Below are positions 8,062-17,328 of a stretch of DNA of 64,000 bases, piece after piece (the stretch's first letter is position 1; each line of letters begins with the position of its first letter). The DNA is from Halopelagius inordinatus (GTDB taxonomy: Archaea > Halobacteriota > Halobacteria > Halobacteriales > Haloferacaceae): NCBI RefSeq assembly GCF_900113245.1, contig NZ_FOOQ01000002.1, forward strand, positions 1-64,000, read 5' to 3'. The position numbers and the translations under genes are program-made. The notes below the pieces were generated by a model. It did no database searches. It worked only from the letters and a program-made list of their open reading frames with translations, and had not been told where the DNA came from.

Positions 8062-8520
8062 TCAGTTCTCGCCCTCGCCGCCCTCGCGCCGCGCGAACAT
8101 CGTCAACGCCACCATCGAACAGACTTCCTCGCCGTCCCCGTTCGCGGTCGTTATCCGCACGCGGACGAGTCCCCGACGCTCCGTCTCCGGCGTCGTCTCG
8201 AGTATCTCGGTCCGGACCGACAGCGTCTCGCCGGGTCGAACGGGCCGTCGCCACCGGAGTTCGTCGACGCCTTTCGCACCGAGCGCCGCCGTCTCCGAGA
8301 GGAACTCGTCGACCAACATCCGCATCGTCATCGCGGTGGTGTGCCACCCGCTCGCGATGATGCCGCCGTACATCGACTCGGCTTCGGCCCGTTCGGGGTC
8401 GGTGTGGAACCACTGGGGGTCGTAGCTCTCCGCGAACTCGCGTATCTCCGCCTCCGTCACGTCGTAACTTCCGAACTCCGCCTCGTCGCCGACGGAGAAA
8501 TCCTCGAAGAACGTCGTCAT
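8062..8520 (-). CDS. MaoC/hotdog-fold dehydratase-like protein
   Basis: A 152-residue hotdog-fold protein of the MaoC (R-specific enoyl-CoA hydratase) family. Visible landmarks are FEDFSVGDEAEFGSYDVTEAEI at the N-terminus (split here as FEDFSVGDE and GSYDVTEAEI), the hydratase-2 type active-site stretch FAESYDPQWFHTDPE with Asp and His, IIASGWHTTAMTMRML, and ELRWRRPVRPGETLSVR. It probably acts on acyl-CoA thioesters. I chose the ATG at 8520 since the family begins there; the open frame extends upstream with a basic, non-conserved stretch. It is convergent with trmJ and divergent from the protease gene, so it appears monocistronic. Confidence 0.88.
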   Translation of the reverse strand: MTTFFEDFSVGDEAEFGSYDVTEAEIREFAESYDPQWFHTDPERAEAESMYGGIIASGWHTTAMTMRMLVDEFLSETAALGAKGVDELRWRRPVRPGETLSVRTEILETTPETERRGLVRVRITTANGDGEEVCSMVALTMFARREGGEGEN

Positions 8521-8644
8521 TGGACGCACGTCGTCCGCCGCCGCCAAGTACGTACGGGTGCGGGGAACCACCCGACGGGCGCGCAATCGAGCGACTACGC
8601 GGCCTCTCGGTAACCGTTTTGCGCGTCGCACCCCAACGAACGGT

Positions 8645-9610
8645 ATGGCCTCTCGTCCACCCCGACGACACCGCCCGCTGATGCTTCTGGTGGGCGTCTC
8701 GGTTCTGGCGTTCTACTCGCTTCTGTCGTACGGGAGTTACGTCCTGTTGGTGACGCTGTGGCGGTTGCGCCCCGACCCGGTGACGGCGGGACTCGTCGTC
8801 GGCGCGACGACGGTTCTCTTCGGGTACGCGAGTTTCCGCGTCGGCACGCGCCGCCTGCTGTCGCGCCTCGACGCGCGCGAACTCCCCCGGACGGAGTATC
8901 CGGGCGTCTACGGCATCTTGGACGGCCTCGCGGCGGAGATGGACCTCGACGCGCCCCGGATATTGGTGACGCGGCTCTCCGTCCCGAACGCGATGGCACT
9001 CGACACCGCCGGCCGCGACGCCGTCGTCCTCGACGCCTCGCTGTTTCGACTCCTCGACCGCGAGGAGTTCGCGGGACTGTTGGCGCACGAACTCGCGCAC
9101 TTAGAGAGCAAAGACAGCCTCGTACAGACCCTCGCGTTCACGGCGCTTCAGACCGCGGTGGGGTTCGTCTCGCTTCTCGTCGCGCCGCCCGTCTTTCTCG
9201 TGACCGGCCTCGCCCTCGCGGCGGCGTGGGTCCGCGGCGACCCCGCGTCGTGGCCGCGGACGCTCCCCGGTAGAGTTCGGGCGCGCATAGAGGCGGCTGT
9301 CTCCGCCCTCATGCTCGGTATCACGCTTCTCGCGCGTGCGCACTCGCGACGCCGGGAGTTCGCCGCAGACGACAGGGCCGCCGAAGTGACCGGCCGACCG
9401 GTGGCTCTCGCCCGCGCGCTTCGGAAGATAGAGCGCACGGCCGACCCGCAGTTCGGCCTGCTCTCTCCGCTCTGGGTGTACGGCGAAGTCGAGTCCGAAG
9501 AGGAACGCGCGCTCTCGGACCTGTTCTCGACGCACCCCCGGACCGAAGACAGGGTCGAACGACTCCGCTCGCGCGCCGACTCCGGCCGAACCGAGATACG
9601 GGTCCGATAG
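8645..9610 (+). CDS. HtpX-like membrane zinc metalloprotease (M48 family)
   Basis: A 321-residue membrane protease of the M48/HtpX type, thought to remove damaged membrane proteins. It has two N-terminal membrane segments (about residues 12-35 and 45-60), a cytoplasmic segment with the zinc motif LLAHELAHLESKD, two further hydrophobic segments (FTALQTAVGFVSLLVAPPVF and AVSALMLGITLLARA), then the third-ligand region RREFAADDRAAEVTGRP, where Glu is the likely zinc ligand, and the C-terminal FSTHPRTEDRVERL typical of HtpX. ATG 8645 is chosen because the first membrane segment begins just after it. Divergent from the MaoC gene across a 124-base spacer containing both promoters. Confidence 0.9.
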   Translation: MASRPPRRHRPLMLLVGVSVLAFYSLLSYGSYVLLVTLWRLRPDPVTAGLVVGATTVLFGYASFRVGTRRLLSRLDARELPRTEYPGVYGILDGLAAEMDLDAPRILVTRLSVPNAMALDTAGRDAVVLDASLFRLLDREEFAGLLAHELAHLESKDSLVQTLAFTALQTAVGFVSLLVAPPVFLVTGLALAAAWVRGDPASWPRTLPGRVRARIEAAVSALMLGITLLARAHSRRREFAADDRAAEVTGRPVALARALRKIERTADPQFGLLSPLWVYGEVESEEERALSDLFSTHPRTEDRVERLRSRADSGRTEIRVR

Positions 9611-9700
9611 GAGACAAAAGTTCCCGGCCCGTCCCTCGTCCCCGAGGCGGCGAACACTATCGGGAGAACACCCAATGGCATTCTCGACGGACGGTCACGT

Positions 9701-9943
9701 ATGTCCGATGCAACCGACGCCGCCGACGCGGCCCGACGAACCCTCGACGCGCGCGAGATAGCGGGCGAACCGTTCTCGGAAATCACCGCCGCCCTCGACG
9801 AACTCGGCGACGACGAGACGCTTCTGCTCGTGAACAGCTTCGAACCCGAACCGCTGTACGCCGTCCTCGAACGGCGGGGGTTCCGCCACGAGACGACGGA
9901 CGTCGCACCCGACGAGTGGCACGTCGAAATCACGCGCGCCTGA
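9701..9943 (+). CDS. DUF2249-like small protein
   Basis: An 80-residue acidic soluble protein whose second half matches the pattern of DUF2249/SirA-like folds: LDAREIAGEPFSEITAAL, LLLVNSFEPEPLYAVLE, RRGFRHETTDVAPDEWHVEI. Such domains resemble TusA but lack the CPxP cysteine, as is the case here. The presence of L-V-N-S-F-E-P-x-P-L is characteristic of the group. In other haloarchaea such proteins are found near nitrite reductase or hemerythrin genes, but there is no such context here. Function unknown. It stands alone between the protease gene and the convergent gatE. Confidence 0.8.
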   Translation: MSDATDAADAARRTLDAREIAGEPFSEITAALDELGDDETLLLVNSFEPEPLYAVLERRGFRHETTDVAPDEWHVEITRA

Positions 9944-9980
9944 ACGCCGCCGGGAGGCGCGGGTCCGACGACGCCGCGCC

Positions 9981-11849
9981 TCAGGCGCGCTTTTGAATCT
10001 CCTCGCGGAGCACGTCGCTGACGATTTCGCCGTCGGCCCGGCCGCGGAGCGCACCCATCGCTTCGCCCATGAGCGCGGAGAACGCGCCCATCCCCTCTTC
10101 TTTCACCTGCCCTTCGTTTCGCTCGACGACGTCGGAGACGGCGTCGCGAACCTCGTCCTCGGAGACGCCGGAGAGTCCGGCCTCCTCTACGGCCGCGTCC
10201 GCGGTGAGCGTCGGGTCCTCCGCGACGGTTTCGAGCACGTCGTTTACGCCCTCCTTTGCGAGTTCGTCGTCCTCGACGAGACGCATCACGTCGAGCAAGT
10301 GGTCCTCCGTGACGTTCTCGACGGGGACGTCGTCGCGGCGGAGTTCGGTCATGGTGGATTCGAGCAACCCGGCCGCGAACGTCGCGTCGATTCCCTCCGA
10401 AATCGCTCGCTCGAACAACGGCATCCGGCGGCCGTAGGCGACCTGTTCTGCCAGTCCCGGTCCGAGACCGAACTCCGACCGGTAGCGTTCGACCTTCTCG
10501 GTCAGGAGTTCCGGCGTCTCCACCTCCGAGGGGTCGAGTTCGACCGGCGGCACGTCCGTCTCGGGGTACATCCGCGCCGCGCCGGGAAGCGGGCGGAGAT
10601 ACCGCGTCGTGCCGTCCTCGTTCGCGCCGCGCGTCTCCTCGGGGACGCCGTCGAGGGCGGTCTCGGCGCGTTCCGCGACGGCCTCTATCGAGAGGTCGGC
10701 CGTCTCCGCATCCGCGGCGACGATGGCGACGGCGTCGTCGTCGCCCGCGCCCACGGCGTCTCGCAGTGCCGCGACTTCCTCGGCCGTGACGCCGTACGCC
10801 GGGAGTTCGTCCGTGTGGAAGATGCCGCCCGCGCCGTGACGTTTGGCGTGGTCGGACAGTTCCGTCCCGAGACGCCGGTCGGGTTGGACCTCCCGGCCGA
10901 CGAGTCCGTCGAAGCCGAACAGGGGGACCGCCGTCACCTTCCCGCCGGAGTTCACCGCGCCGCCGACGACGCCGCTCTCTGTCTCTTCGAAGACGTCCGT
11001 CACGTCCGCCGTCTCGCCCACCGACGCGTCTCGCGCTCTGAGTTCGTCACGGATATCGAGGAGTTCGACCTGGCGGCCGACTTCGAGGCGGACGATTTCG
11101 TCTATCTGGTCTAACGCCTGTACGCCTTTGATTTCGACGCGTGCGCCCTCGGCGATGGAGACGTTCACGTCCTGTCGGATGGTCCCGAGTCCGCGCTTTA
11201 CCGTCCCGGTAGAGCGAAGCAACATCCCGATGGTCTCGGCCGCCTCGCGGGCCTGTTCGGGCGAGGAGATGTCGGGTCGGGTGCCGATTTCGACGAGCGG
11301 AATGCCGAGGCGGTCGAGCGAGAAGACGACGCCCTCGTCGGTCTCTTCGACTCGCTGGGCGGACTCCTCTTCGAGCATCAGGTCCTCGACGCCGACCGGC
11401 CCGTCGCTCGTCGAAATCTCGCCGTCTTGGGCGACGAGCGCCGACCGCTGGAACCCGGAGGTGTTCGACCCGTCGATGACGAGTTTCCGCATCACGTGCG
11501 CTTGGTCTACGGCCTCCATGTCGAGAAGCGACGCGATTTGGAGGACGACGTCGCGCGCCTCGTCGTCGAGGCGGTGGGGCGGTTCCTCGTCTGCTTCGAC
11601 CAGACAGGTCGTATCGTAGGCGAGATACTCGAACTCGCGGTCGACGCGACTCTCTTCGAGGGCGGCGTCGTCGAGTTCGCCCAGTTCGCTCTTCGTCGGG
11701 TGGAGAAACCGCGTGAACCGGCGCGTCGATGCCGACGGCTCTCGAATCTCGGTCGGACAGTTACAGAACAGTTTCGTCGCCGTGTCGAGTTGCTGGTGTA
11801 TCTCCAACCCCGCGACGAGCCCCAAATCCTGGTAGTCGTACTCGCTCAT
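9981..11849 (-). CDS. gatE: Glutamyl-tRNA(Gln) amidotransferase subunit E
   Basis: Archaeal GatDE complex subunit that phosphorylates and amidates Glu-tRNA(Gln) to Gln-tRNA(Gln). The 622-residue protein starts YQDLGLVAGLEIHQQLDTA and TKLFCNCPTEI, the GatB/GatE signature, and contains FQRSALVAQDGE, the kinase-domain motif LGTIRQDVNVSI, and the GatE-specific AspRS-like insertion (residues about 280-420, including GRLGTELSDHAKRHGAGGI). The helical and YqeY-like tail domains close the protein (VEEAGLSGVSEDEVRDAV, GAFSALMGEAMGALRG). ATG 11849 is preferred to one three codons upstream. gatD is not in the window, which is common since gatD and gatE are often unlinked. Confidence 0.97.
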   Translation of the reverse strand: MSEYDYQDLGLVAGLEIHQQLDTATKLFCNCPTEIREPSASTRRFTRFLHPTKSELGELDDAALEESRVDREFEYLAYDTTCLVEADEEPPHRLDDEARDVVLQIASLLDMEAVDQAHVMRKLVIDGSNTSGFQRSALVAQDGEISTSDGPVGVEDLMLEEESAQRVEETDEGVVFSLDRLGIPLVEIGTRPDISSPEQAREAAETIGMLLRSTGTVKRGLGTIRQDVNVSIAEGARVEIKGVQALDQIDEIVRLEVGRQVELLDIRDELRARDASVGETADVTDVFEETESGVVGGAVNSGGKVTAVPLFGFDGLVGREVQPDRRLGTELSDHAKRHGAGGIFHTDELPAYGVTAEEVAALRDAVGAGDDDAVAIVAADAETADLSIEAVAERAETALDGVPEETRGANEDGTTRYLRPLPGAARMYPETDVPPVELDPSEVETPELLTEKVERYRSEFGLGPGLAEQVAYGRRMPLFERAISEGIDATFAAGLLESTMTELRRDDVPVENVTEDHLLDVMRLVEDDELAKEGVNDVLETVAEDPTLTADAAVEEAGLSGVSEDEVRDAVSDVVERNEGQVKEEGMGAFSALMGEAMGALRGRADGEIVSDVLREEIQKRA

Positions 11850-11982
11850 TGGTGGCAACTGCGTGTGCGGGGAGTAAAAAAGGATTCAGTCCGCGACGCG
11901 AGTCGCCGCCGCGGTGTCGGCGAGAGCGGTTCGGCCGAGCGCGTTCGTCGTCGGCTCCCTCTCGTCGAGTCCGTCCGCCGTC

Positions 11983-12147
11983 TCAGAGCCGTCGTAGCCC
12001 CTGTCCGATACCCTTGCCCTCTTCGCACTCGGGACACCGGAAGTGCCACCCGTCGTCGGTCGCTCGCCCCTCGGGGAACGTGGCGCCGCAGCTTCGACAT
12101 TCGAGCATATCTCGGCCCCGCTCTCGCTGATACTGAAGGCTCGGCAT
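11983..12147 (-). CDS. Tiny zinc-finger protein, 54 residues, function unknown
   Basis: A short open frame that is clearly coding by its pattern: CRSCGATFPEG followed by WHFRCPEC, that is two CxxC knuckles 18 residues apart, then EGKGIGQGLRRL and TGA. Such two-knuckle (CPxCG-related) micro-proteins are frequent in haloarchaea and several influence growth, motility or biofilm formation, but most have no defined partner. A second ATG (12108), directly before LECRSCG, would give 41 residues and may be the real start. It lies upstream of gatE on the same strand with a 133-base gap, and downstream of fumC. Confidence 0.75.
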   Translation of the reverse strand: MPSLQYQRERGRDMLECRSCGATFPEGRATDDGWHFRCPECEEGKGIGQGLRRL

Positions 12148-12304
12148 AAAATGAGATTCGTCTGACTAAACCTTGAAAATATCGGTTCCTTGCGCGCCGT
12201 GTGACTGCCTCACTCCCCGGAATATCCGGTCGCTACCCGACTTTCGGACGGGGCGCGGGCCGACGCCTCGCGTCGAGCGGAGTGTCGCCGTTCGGGCGTG
12301 CGAT

Positions 12305-13714
12305 TCAGTCGTCGCCGAGGATGCCCCGGTGGGTCATCTTCTCGGGGTCGAGAACCTCGTCGGCCTCCGCTTCGGTGAGGTAGCCCTCGTCGACGGCGAC
12401 TTCGCGGACCGTCTTGTCTTCTGCGAGCGCTTTCTTCGCGACCTTAGACGCCTTGTCGTAGCCGATGGCGGGGTTGAGCGCCGTCGCCAGCGCCATGCTC
12501 TGTTCGACCTGCGTCTCGCAGTGGTCTTCGTTCGCTTCCAGTTTCGCGACGAACCGTTCTGCGAACACCTCCGCGGAGTTCGAGAGCAGTTCCGCCGACT
12601 GAAGGAAGTTGTGCGCGAGGACGGGTTTGTAGAGGTTGAGGTCTATCTGCCCCTCCGCGGCCCCCGCGGCGACGGCGGCGTCGTTGCCGACGACCTGTTT
12701 GTGGACCTGATTGACCGCCTCGGCGACGACCGGATTTATCTTGCCGGGCATGATGGACGACCCCGGTTGGTTCTCGGGTTGCTCGATTTCGCCGAGACCG
12801 TTTCGCGGCCCGGAGGCGAGGAGGCGCAGGTCGTTCGCTATCTTGTTCAGCGAACCCGCGATAGTTCGAAGCGCACCGTGGGCCTCGCTCACGGCGTCGT
12901 GGGCCGCCTGCGCCTCGAAGTGGTCGTCGGCCTCGCGGAACTCGATGCCCGTCTCCTCGGAGATGTACTCTGCGGCCGTCGCGGGGAACTCGGGGTGGGT
13001 GTTCAGACCCGTTCCGACAGCGGTGCCGCCGAGTGCGAGTTCCGCGAGGTGCGGTTGGACGTTCTCTGCGCGTTCGATGCCTTTCTCGACCTGCGTCCGG
13101 TAGCCGCCGAACTCCTGTCCGAGGCGGACGGGCGTAGCGTCCTGCAGGTGCGTCCGACCGGTCTTGACGACGCCGTCGAACTCGTCTTCTTTCTCCGCGA
13201 GGGAGTCGCGTAGCGTCTCCAACGCGGGGACGAGGTCCTTGACGACGGCTTCGAGGGCGGCGACGTGCATCGCCGTCGGAATCACGTCGTTCGAGGACTG
13301 CCCGTAGTTGACGTGGTCGTTCGGGTGAACGGACCGGTCGCCGACTTCCTCGCCCATAATCTCGGCGGCGCGGTTGGCGATGACCTCGTTCGCGTTCATG
13401 TTCGAGGAGGTACCCGACCCCGTCTGGAAGACGTCGACCGGGAACTGGTCGTCGAGTTCGCCGGCGATGACTTCGTCCGCCGCCTCGACGACGGCGTCTG
13501 CGACGTCCTCCTCGACGAGTCCCAACTCTCGGTTCGCCTGCGCGGCGGACTTTTTCACCACGCCGAGTGCGCGGACGAACCGCCGTCCGAACGCGATTCC
13601 GGAGATGGGGAAGTTCTCCACCGCACGCTGAGTCTGTGCACCCCAGTACGCGTCCGCTGGCACTTCCATCTCGCCGAGGCTGTCCCGTTCGGTGCGATAG
13701 TCGTCGTCGCTCAT
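12305..13714 (-). CDS. fumC: Fumarate hydratase, class II
   Basis: Tricarboxylic acid cycle enzyme interconverting fumarate and malate; oxygen-stable class II fumarase, a tetramer. The 469-residue protein has all the superfamily blocks: TGSGTSSNMNANEVIANRA, the HPNDHVNYGQSSNDVIPTAM block, KTGRTHLQDATPVRLGQE, LGGTAVGTGLNTHPEF, and the signature GSSIMPGKINPV with the catalytic Ser in the mobile loop. ATG 13714 gives MSDDDYRTERDSLGE, the normal N-terminus; the frame extends upstream by 12 non-conserved residues. No other cycle genes are adjacent. Confidence 0.97.
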   Translation of the reverse strand: MSDDDYRTERDSLGEMEVPADAYWGAQTQRAVENFPISGIAFGRRFVRALGVVKKSAAQANRELGLVEEDVADAVVEAADEVIAGELDDQFPVDVFQTGSGTSSNMNANEVIANRAAEIMGEEVGDRSVHPNDHVNYGQSSNDVIPTAMHVAALEAVVKDLVPALETLRDSLAEKEDEFDGVVKTGRTHLQDATPVRLGQEFGGYRTQVEKGIERAENVQPHLAELALGGTAVGTGLNTHPEFPATAAEYISEETGIEFREADDHFEAQAAHDAVSEAHGALRTIAGSLNKIANDLRLLASGPRNGLGEIEQPENQPGSSIMPGKINPVVAEAVNQVHKQVVGNDAAVAAGAAEGQIDLNLYKPVLAHNFLQSAELLSNSAEVFAERFVAKLEANEDHCETQVEQSMALATALNPAIGYDKASKVAKKALAEDKTVREVAVDEGYLTEAEADEVLDPEKMTHRGILGDD

Positions 13715-14038
13715 ATCCGGGGGCACGAAGGGCGGCCGCGTAAAACCCAACGATACGAATCTATCGCGGGAGTCGGACCGACGACGAACGCTCTCTTCAC
13801 CGACTCCGACCCCCGACCGTCTGAACTATACGAGGGTTTATGATGTGTGGAAGCGAAACCCGACGAGACTCGCGGTATCCGAAACGACGCTGAATTCGGC
13901 GCGGAACCGGCGCTACTCCCCATATTTTCTGCCTCGTGATTCCGAATCTAAAAACTGACTCACAAATAAGTAAACTAGTAGAAATCTTTAAGTTAATCGT
14001 GTAGAATGGTAGAGTGAAACGCATACCGAGGAACGATT
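13715..14038. other. Divergent promoter region between fumC and the ABC importer operon
   Basis: A 324-base stretch with no gene that I can support. The left part (to about 13915) is of normal GC content and contains only short shadow frames. The right part, about 13920-14010, is strikingly AT-rich and holds the operon promoter. No clear long inverted repeat is visible that would mark a regulator site, although such importers are usually controlled by TrmB or GlpR-type proteins in haloarchaea. Confidence 0.6.
13986..13992 (+). promoter_or_regulatory. TATA box of the ABC importer operon
   Basis: CTTTAAG within an AT-rich block, about 50 bases before the ATG at 14039. It predicts a start near 14015 and a leader of roughly 25 bases. 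A GAGG at 14029-14032, seven bases before the ATG, could act as a ribosome binding site, which would fit a leadered transcript. Confidence 0.6.
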
Positions 14039-15415
14039 ATGAAGGAAAATCAGGATGCGGACGGCGGGGTCTCCCGTCGGACGTACATCAAGCTGAGCGG
14101 TATCGTAGGGACCACAGGACTCGTTGCTGGCTGTTCCGGTGGCGGCGACGAGGGGTCGACGGCGACGGACTCCGGCGGCGAAAACACGGACGGAGGGACC
14201 GAGACGACGTCCGGCGGCGACGGCGGCGGCGACGGCGGAAACGCGCTCGAAATCGTCCACTGGTGGACCGCGGGCGGCGAACAGGACGCCCTCGACGCTC
14301 TCCTCGAAGGTTTCCAAGAGGAGTATCCGGACGCGAGCGTCAACAACAACCCCGCGCCGGGCGGCGCGGGCTCCGCACTCGACACGGTCATCAAGAACCG
14401 CGTCCTCAATCAGAACCCCCCGAGCACCTTCCAGATCTGGCCCGGAAAGGCGCTCACGGAGTACGTCGAGGGCGACGTGCTTCGAGACATCGGCGACTCG
14501 GTGTGGAACGAGGACATGCGCGGCGCGTACCGCGAGGGCGTCCAGAACCTCGCGCAACCGGGCGGTAGCTACGTCGCGGTACCCATCAACATCCACCGAC
14601 TGAACAACCTCTTTTACAACACCGCCGTCCTCGACGAGGCGGGCGTCGATCCGTCGAGCATCTCCGACCCGGGAGCGCTCACGGACGCCCTCGAAACCAT
14701 CTCCAGCGAGACGGATGCGGTGCCGATGGCTCACCAGACGCAGTCGCCGTGGTCGTCGGTTCAACTGTGGGAGAACATCTTCCTCGGTTACAACGGCGTC
14801 GACGCTTACACGTCGCTCGTCGAGGGGAACGTCTCCGACCACGAGGACGCCGTCAGAGAGTCGCTGCAGACGCTCAAAGACTACAGCGAGTACTACAACG
14901 GCGACGCGGGCTCTATCTCGTGGGACCAAGCCAACGGGAAAGTCGTCAACGGCGACGCCGCGTTCATCCACCAGGGCGACTGGGCCGCGGGTCAGTACCA
15001 GTCTGCCGACGGCTTCGAGTACGATTCGGACTGGAGCATGGTTCCGTTCCCCGGCACCGAGGGGATGTACTCCGTCGTGACGGACTCGTTCGTCTTCCCG
15101 AAGAACAACCCGTCGCCGGAGACGACGCGGAAGTTCCTCGAATACTGCGGCACCGTCGACGCCCAAGAGCGGTTCAACCCCATCAAGGGCTCTATCCCGC
15201 CGCGGACCGACGTGCCGACGGACCCGTTCGGTCCGTTCCTGCAGTCGCAGATAGAGGAGTTCAAAAACTCCGACAGCCAGCCGCCGACCATCGCGCACGG
15301 AACGGCGGTCACGCCGGAAGTCCACGGCAACATCGACGAAGTGTTCGCGAGCTTCAACGAACAGGGTAACGTCGACTCCGCGTACAGCGGCCTCGAAAAC
15401 GCGTTCTCCGAATAG
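14039..15415 (+). CDS. ABC importer sugar-binding lipoprotein (family 1 extracellular solute-binding)
   Basis: Captures a carbohydrate outside the cell and delivers it to the membrane permeases. The 458-residue protein starts with a Tat-type signal (SRRTYIKLSGIVGTTGL) and a lipobox VAGC at about residue 36, followed by a Gly/Asp/Thr-rich linker; this is the usual haloarchaeal Tat lipoprotein. The mature part begins LEIVHWWTAGGEQDALDALL, typical of MalE/UgpB-like proteins, and contains AFIHQGDWAAGQY and a C-terminal IDEVFASFNEQGNVDSAY. The first gene of a four-gene operon. A glucose or similar monosaccharide is the best guess from resemblance to haloarchaeal glucose importers, but specificity is not readable from sequence. 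Confidence 0.92.
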   Translation: MKENQDADGGVSRRTYIKLSGIVGTTGLVAGCSGGGDEGSTATDSGGENTDGGTETTSGGDGGGDGGNALEIVHWWTAGGEQDALDALLEGFQEEYPDASVNNNPAPGGAGSALDTVIKNRVLNQNPPSTFQIWPGKALTEYVEGDVLRDIGDSVWNEDMRGAYREGVQNLAQPGGSYVAVPINIHRLNNLFYNTAVLDEAGVDPSSISDPGALTDALETISSETDAVPMAHQTQSPWSSVQLWENIFLGYNGVDAYTSLVEGNVSDHEDAVRESLQTLKDYSEYYNGDAGSISWDQANGKVVNGDAAFIHQGDWAAGQYQSADGFEYDSDWSMVPFPGTEGMYSVVTDSFVFPKNNPSPETTRKFLEYCGTVDAQERFNPIKGSIPPRTDVPTDPFGPFLQSQIEEFKNSDSQPPTIAHGTAVTPEVHGNIDEVFASFNEQGNVDSAYSGLENAFSE

Positions 15416-15427
15416 AGGGCGATCAGA

Positions 15428-16435
15428 ATGTCCAACTCACTATTTCGACGACTCGTGAGCCGTCGGTGGGGGGACGACAGCGACGCGGACGGCGTGCGAA
15501 CCGACGGCGGCACCGTGACGGACTCGCCCGCGACGGCGACGCAGTCGAGTCGGTCGTGGCGCGACAGCGAGTTCGTCCGGTCGCTTCCGTTCTGGCTCCC
15601 GCCGGCGCTTCTGATGGGACTGTTCGTCTACGGCGCCATCGGCTGGAACGCCATCATCTCGCTCACCGAGTGGGAGGGGTTCGGGTCACCCGACTACGGA
15701 AATCTCGACTTTTCGATGTACTCGCGGATGCTCGGAGACCCCTCGTTCGTGGCCGCCGCGCGCAACACCGTCGTGTTGCTCGTGGTGTTCACCGTCGCGT
15801 CCCTTCTCTTGGGCCTCCTCGTCGCCATCCTCGTCGACCGGGGGATACGGTTCGAGAACACGCTTCGAACCATCTATCTGCTCCCGATGAGCCTCTCTTT
15901 CGTCGTGACGGCGATATTCTGGGCGTGGATGTACAACCCCGAAATCGGGCTCGTCAACGTCTTCCTTCGCGGTATCGGCCTCGACTTTCTCACCACGGCG
16001 TGGATCAGTAATCCGCAGACCAAACTGGGTGCGGTCATCTTCGCGCTGATGTGGCAGTTCAGCGGCTACTGCATGGTCGTCTACCTCGCCGGTCTGCGGG
16101 CCATCCCGACGGACCAGTTCGAGGCGGCCCGCATCGACGGCGCGTCCACGATTCGGATGTACTGGCGCGTCATCATCCCGCAACTGCGGGCGTCGACGAT
16201 GAGTGCCGCCGTCGTTCTGATGGTGTTCGCGCTGAAGGCGTTCGACTTCCTCTACGTCATGTTCGGCGACACGCCCGGCCCCTCGACGGACATCCTCGCG
16301 ACGATGATGTTCAGACAGGCGTTCAGCTCCTCGAACTGGGCGTACGGCGCGGCGATAGCCACCGTCCTGTTCCTGTTGGCGTTGGTGGTCATCGGACCGT
16401 ATCTGTACGTGCAGTACAAGCGAGGTGACCTATGA
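15428..16435 (+). CDS. ABC sugar importer permease (MalF-type)
   Basis: Integral membrane subunit, 335 residues, with six predicted membrane segments after an acidic cytosolic N-terminus of about 50 residues. The ATPase-docking EAA loop is visible as QFEAARIDGASTIRMYWRVI followed by IPQL, in the expected position near residue 230. Other segments include TVVLLVVFTVASLLLGLLVA and LPMSLSFVVTAIFWAWMYNP. The stop codon overlaps the start of the second permease by four bases (ATGA), implying coupled translation and equal stoichiometry. Confidence 0.93.
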   Translation: MSNSLFRRLVSRRWGDDSDADGVRTDGGTVTDSPATATQSSRSWRDSEFVRSLPFWLPPALLMGLFVYGAIGWNAIISLTEWEGFGSPDYGNLDFSMYSRMLGDPSFVAAARNTVVLLVVFTVASLLLGLLVAILVDRGIRFENTLRTIYLLPMSLSFVVTAIFWAWMYNPEIGLVNVFLRGIGLDFLTTAWISNPQTKLGAVIFALMWQFSGYCMVVYLAGLRAIPTDQFEAARIDGASTIRMYWRVIIPQLRASTMSAAVVLMVFALKAFDFLYVMFGDTPGPSTDILATMMFRQAFSSSNWAYGAAIATVLFLLALVVIGPYLYVQYKRGDL

Positions 16436-17328
16436 GCGTCCGCGACAGCGTTCGGTCGGTCGGTTCCTCGCGCGCGGCGTTGTACGCCGTCCTCGTCGCG
16501 ATGGCGGCGTTCTACCTCGCGCCGTTGGAGAGCGGTCTCATGACCGCGATAAAGACGCAGGACGCGTTCTTCTCGACGACGCCGTTCGTCCCGCCACTCG
16601 GCGAGGGCTTCACCCTCGACCCGTGGTTCGAGGCGTGGAGCCGTCTCCAAGGACCGCTGACGAACTTCTCGGGCGCGATGTACAACAGCATGTTCGTCGC
16701 CGTCCCGGCGACGGTGCTGTCGGGGTTCATCGGGTCCGTCGCGGCGTACGGCCTCACGAACCTCAAGTGGCGCGGACAGGCCGGCGTGTTGATGCTGTTC
16801 GTCGCGGGGATGTTCGTCCCCTACCAGTCCGTGTTGGTTCCGCTGACTCGGTTCTGGAGCATCGTCGGACTCAGGGACATCCTCGCCGGAGTGCCGTTCC
16901 TCGGCAGTCGCGTCGGACTCCTCCAACTCATAGTCACCCACACGGCCTACGGGATTCCCATCTGTACCATCCTGTTTCGGTCGTACTACTCGGGGTTCGA
17001 CGACTCGATGCTGGAGGCGGCGCGCATCGACGGCGCGACGTTCACGAGCATCTACCGTCGCATCATCTTCCCCCTGTCGAAGCCGATGTTCGCGGTGGTG
17101 CTCATCTACCAGTTCACGCAGGTGTGGAACGACTTCCTGTTCGCACTCGTGCTCGTATCGTCGCCGACCAACGAAGTCGCCACCATCGCCCTGAACAAAC
17201 TGCAGGGGTCGATGGTCCAACAGTACAACGTCCAGATGGCCGCCGCGTTCGTCGCGGCGTTGCCGACGCTTCTGGTGTACGTCCTGTTCGGAGAACAGTT
17301 CGCAGAAGGAGTCGCAGGTAACACATAA
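16432..17328 (+). CDS. ABC sugar importer permease (MalG-type)
   Basis: Second integral membrane subunit, 298 residues, six predicted membrane segments. The EAA loop reads MLEAARIDGATFTSIYRRII followed by FPLSKP, as in MalG-type permeases. An opening loop after the first membrane segment (LMTAIKTQDAFFSTTPFVPP) is also typical. It overlaps the preceding permease by four bases, and its stop overlaps the start of the ATPase gene (TAATG), so the three form one translation-coupled unit. Confidence 0.93.
   Translation: MSVRDSVRSVGSSRAALYAVLVAMAAFYLAPLESGLMTAIKTQDAFFSTTPFVPPLGEGFTLDPWFEAWSRLQGPLTNFSGAMYNSMFVAVPATVLSGFIGSVAAYGLTNLKWRGQAGVLMLFVAGMFVPYQSVLVPLTRFWSIVGLRDILAGVPFLGSRVGLLQLIVTHTAYGIPICTILFRSYYSGFDDSMLEAARIDGATFTSIYRRIIFPLSKPMFAVVLIYQFTQVWNDFLFALVLVSSPTNEVATIALNKLQGSMVQQYNVQMAAAFVAALPTLLVYVLFGEQFAEGVAGNT

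Noticed and set aside
6542-9100. 852-codon open frame on the minus strand across trmJ and the protease gene
   Set aside because: It is a shadow of GC-rich coding sequence on the other strand: Arg/Val/Gly-rich, no recognised domain, and it runs through several well-supported genes.
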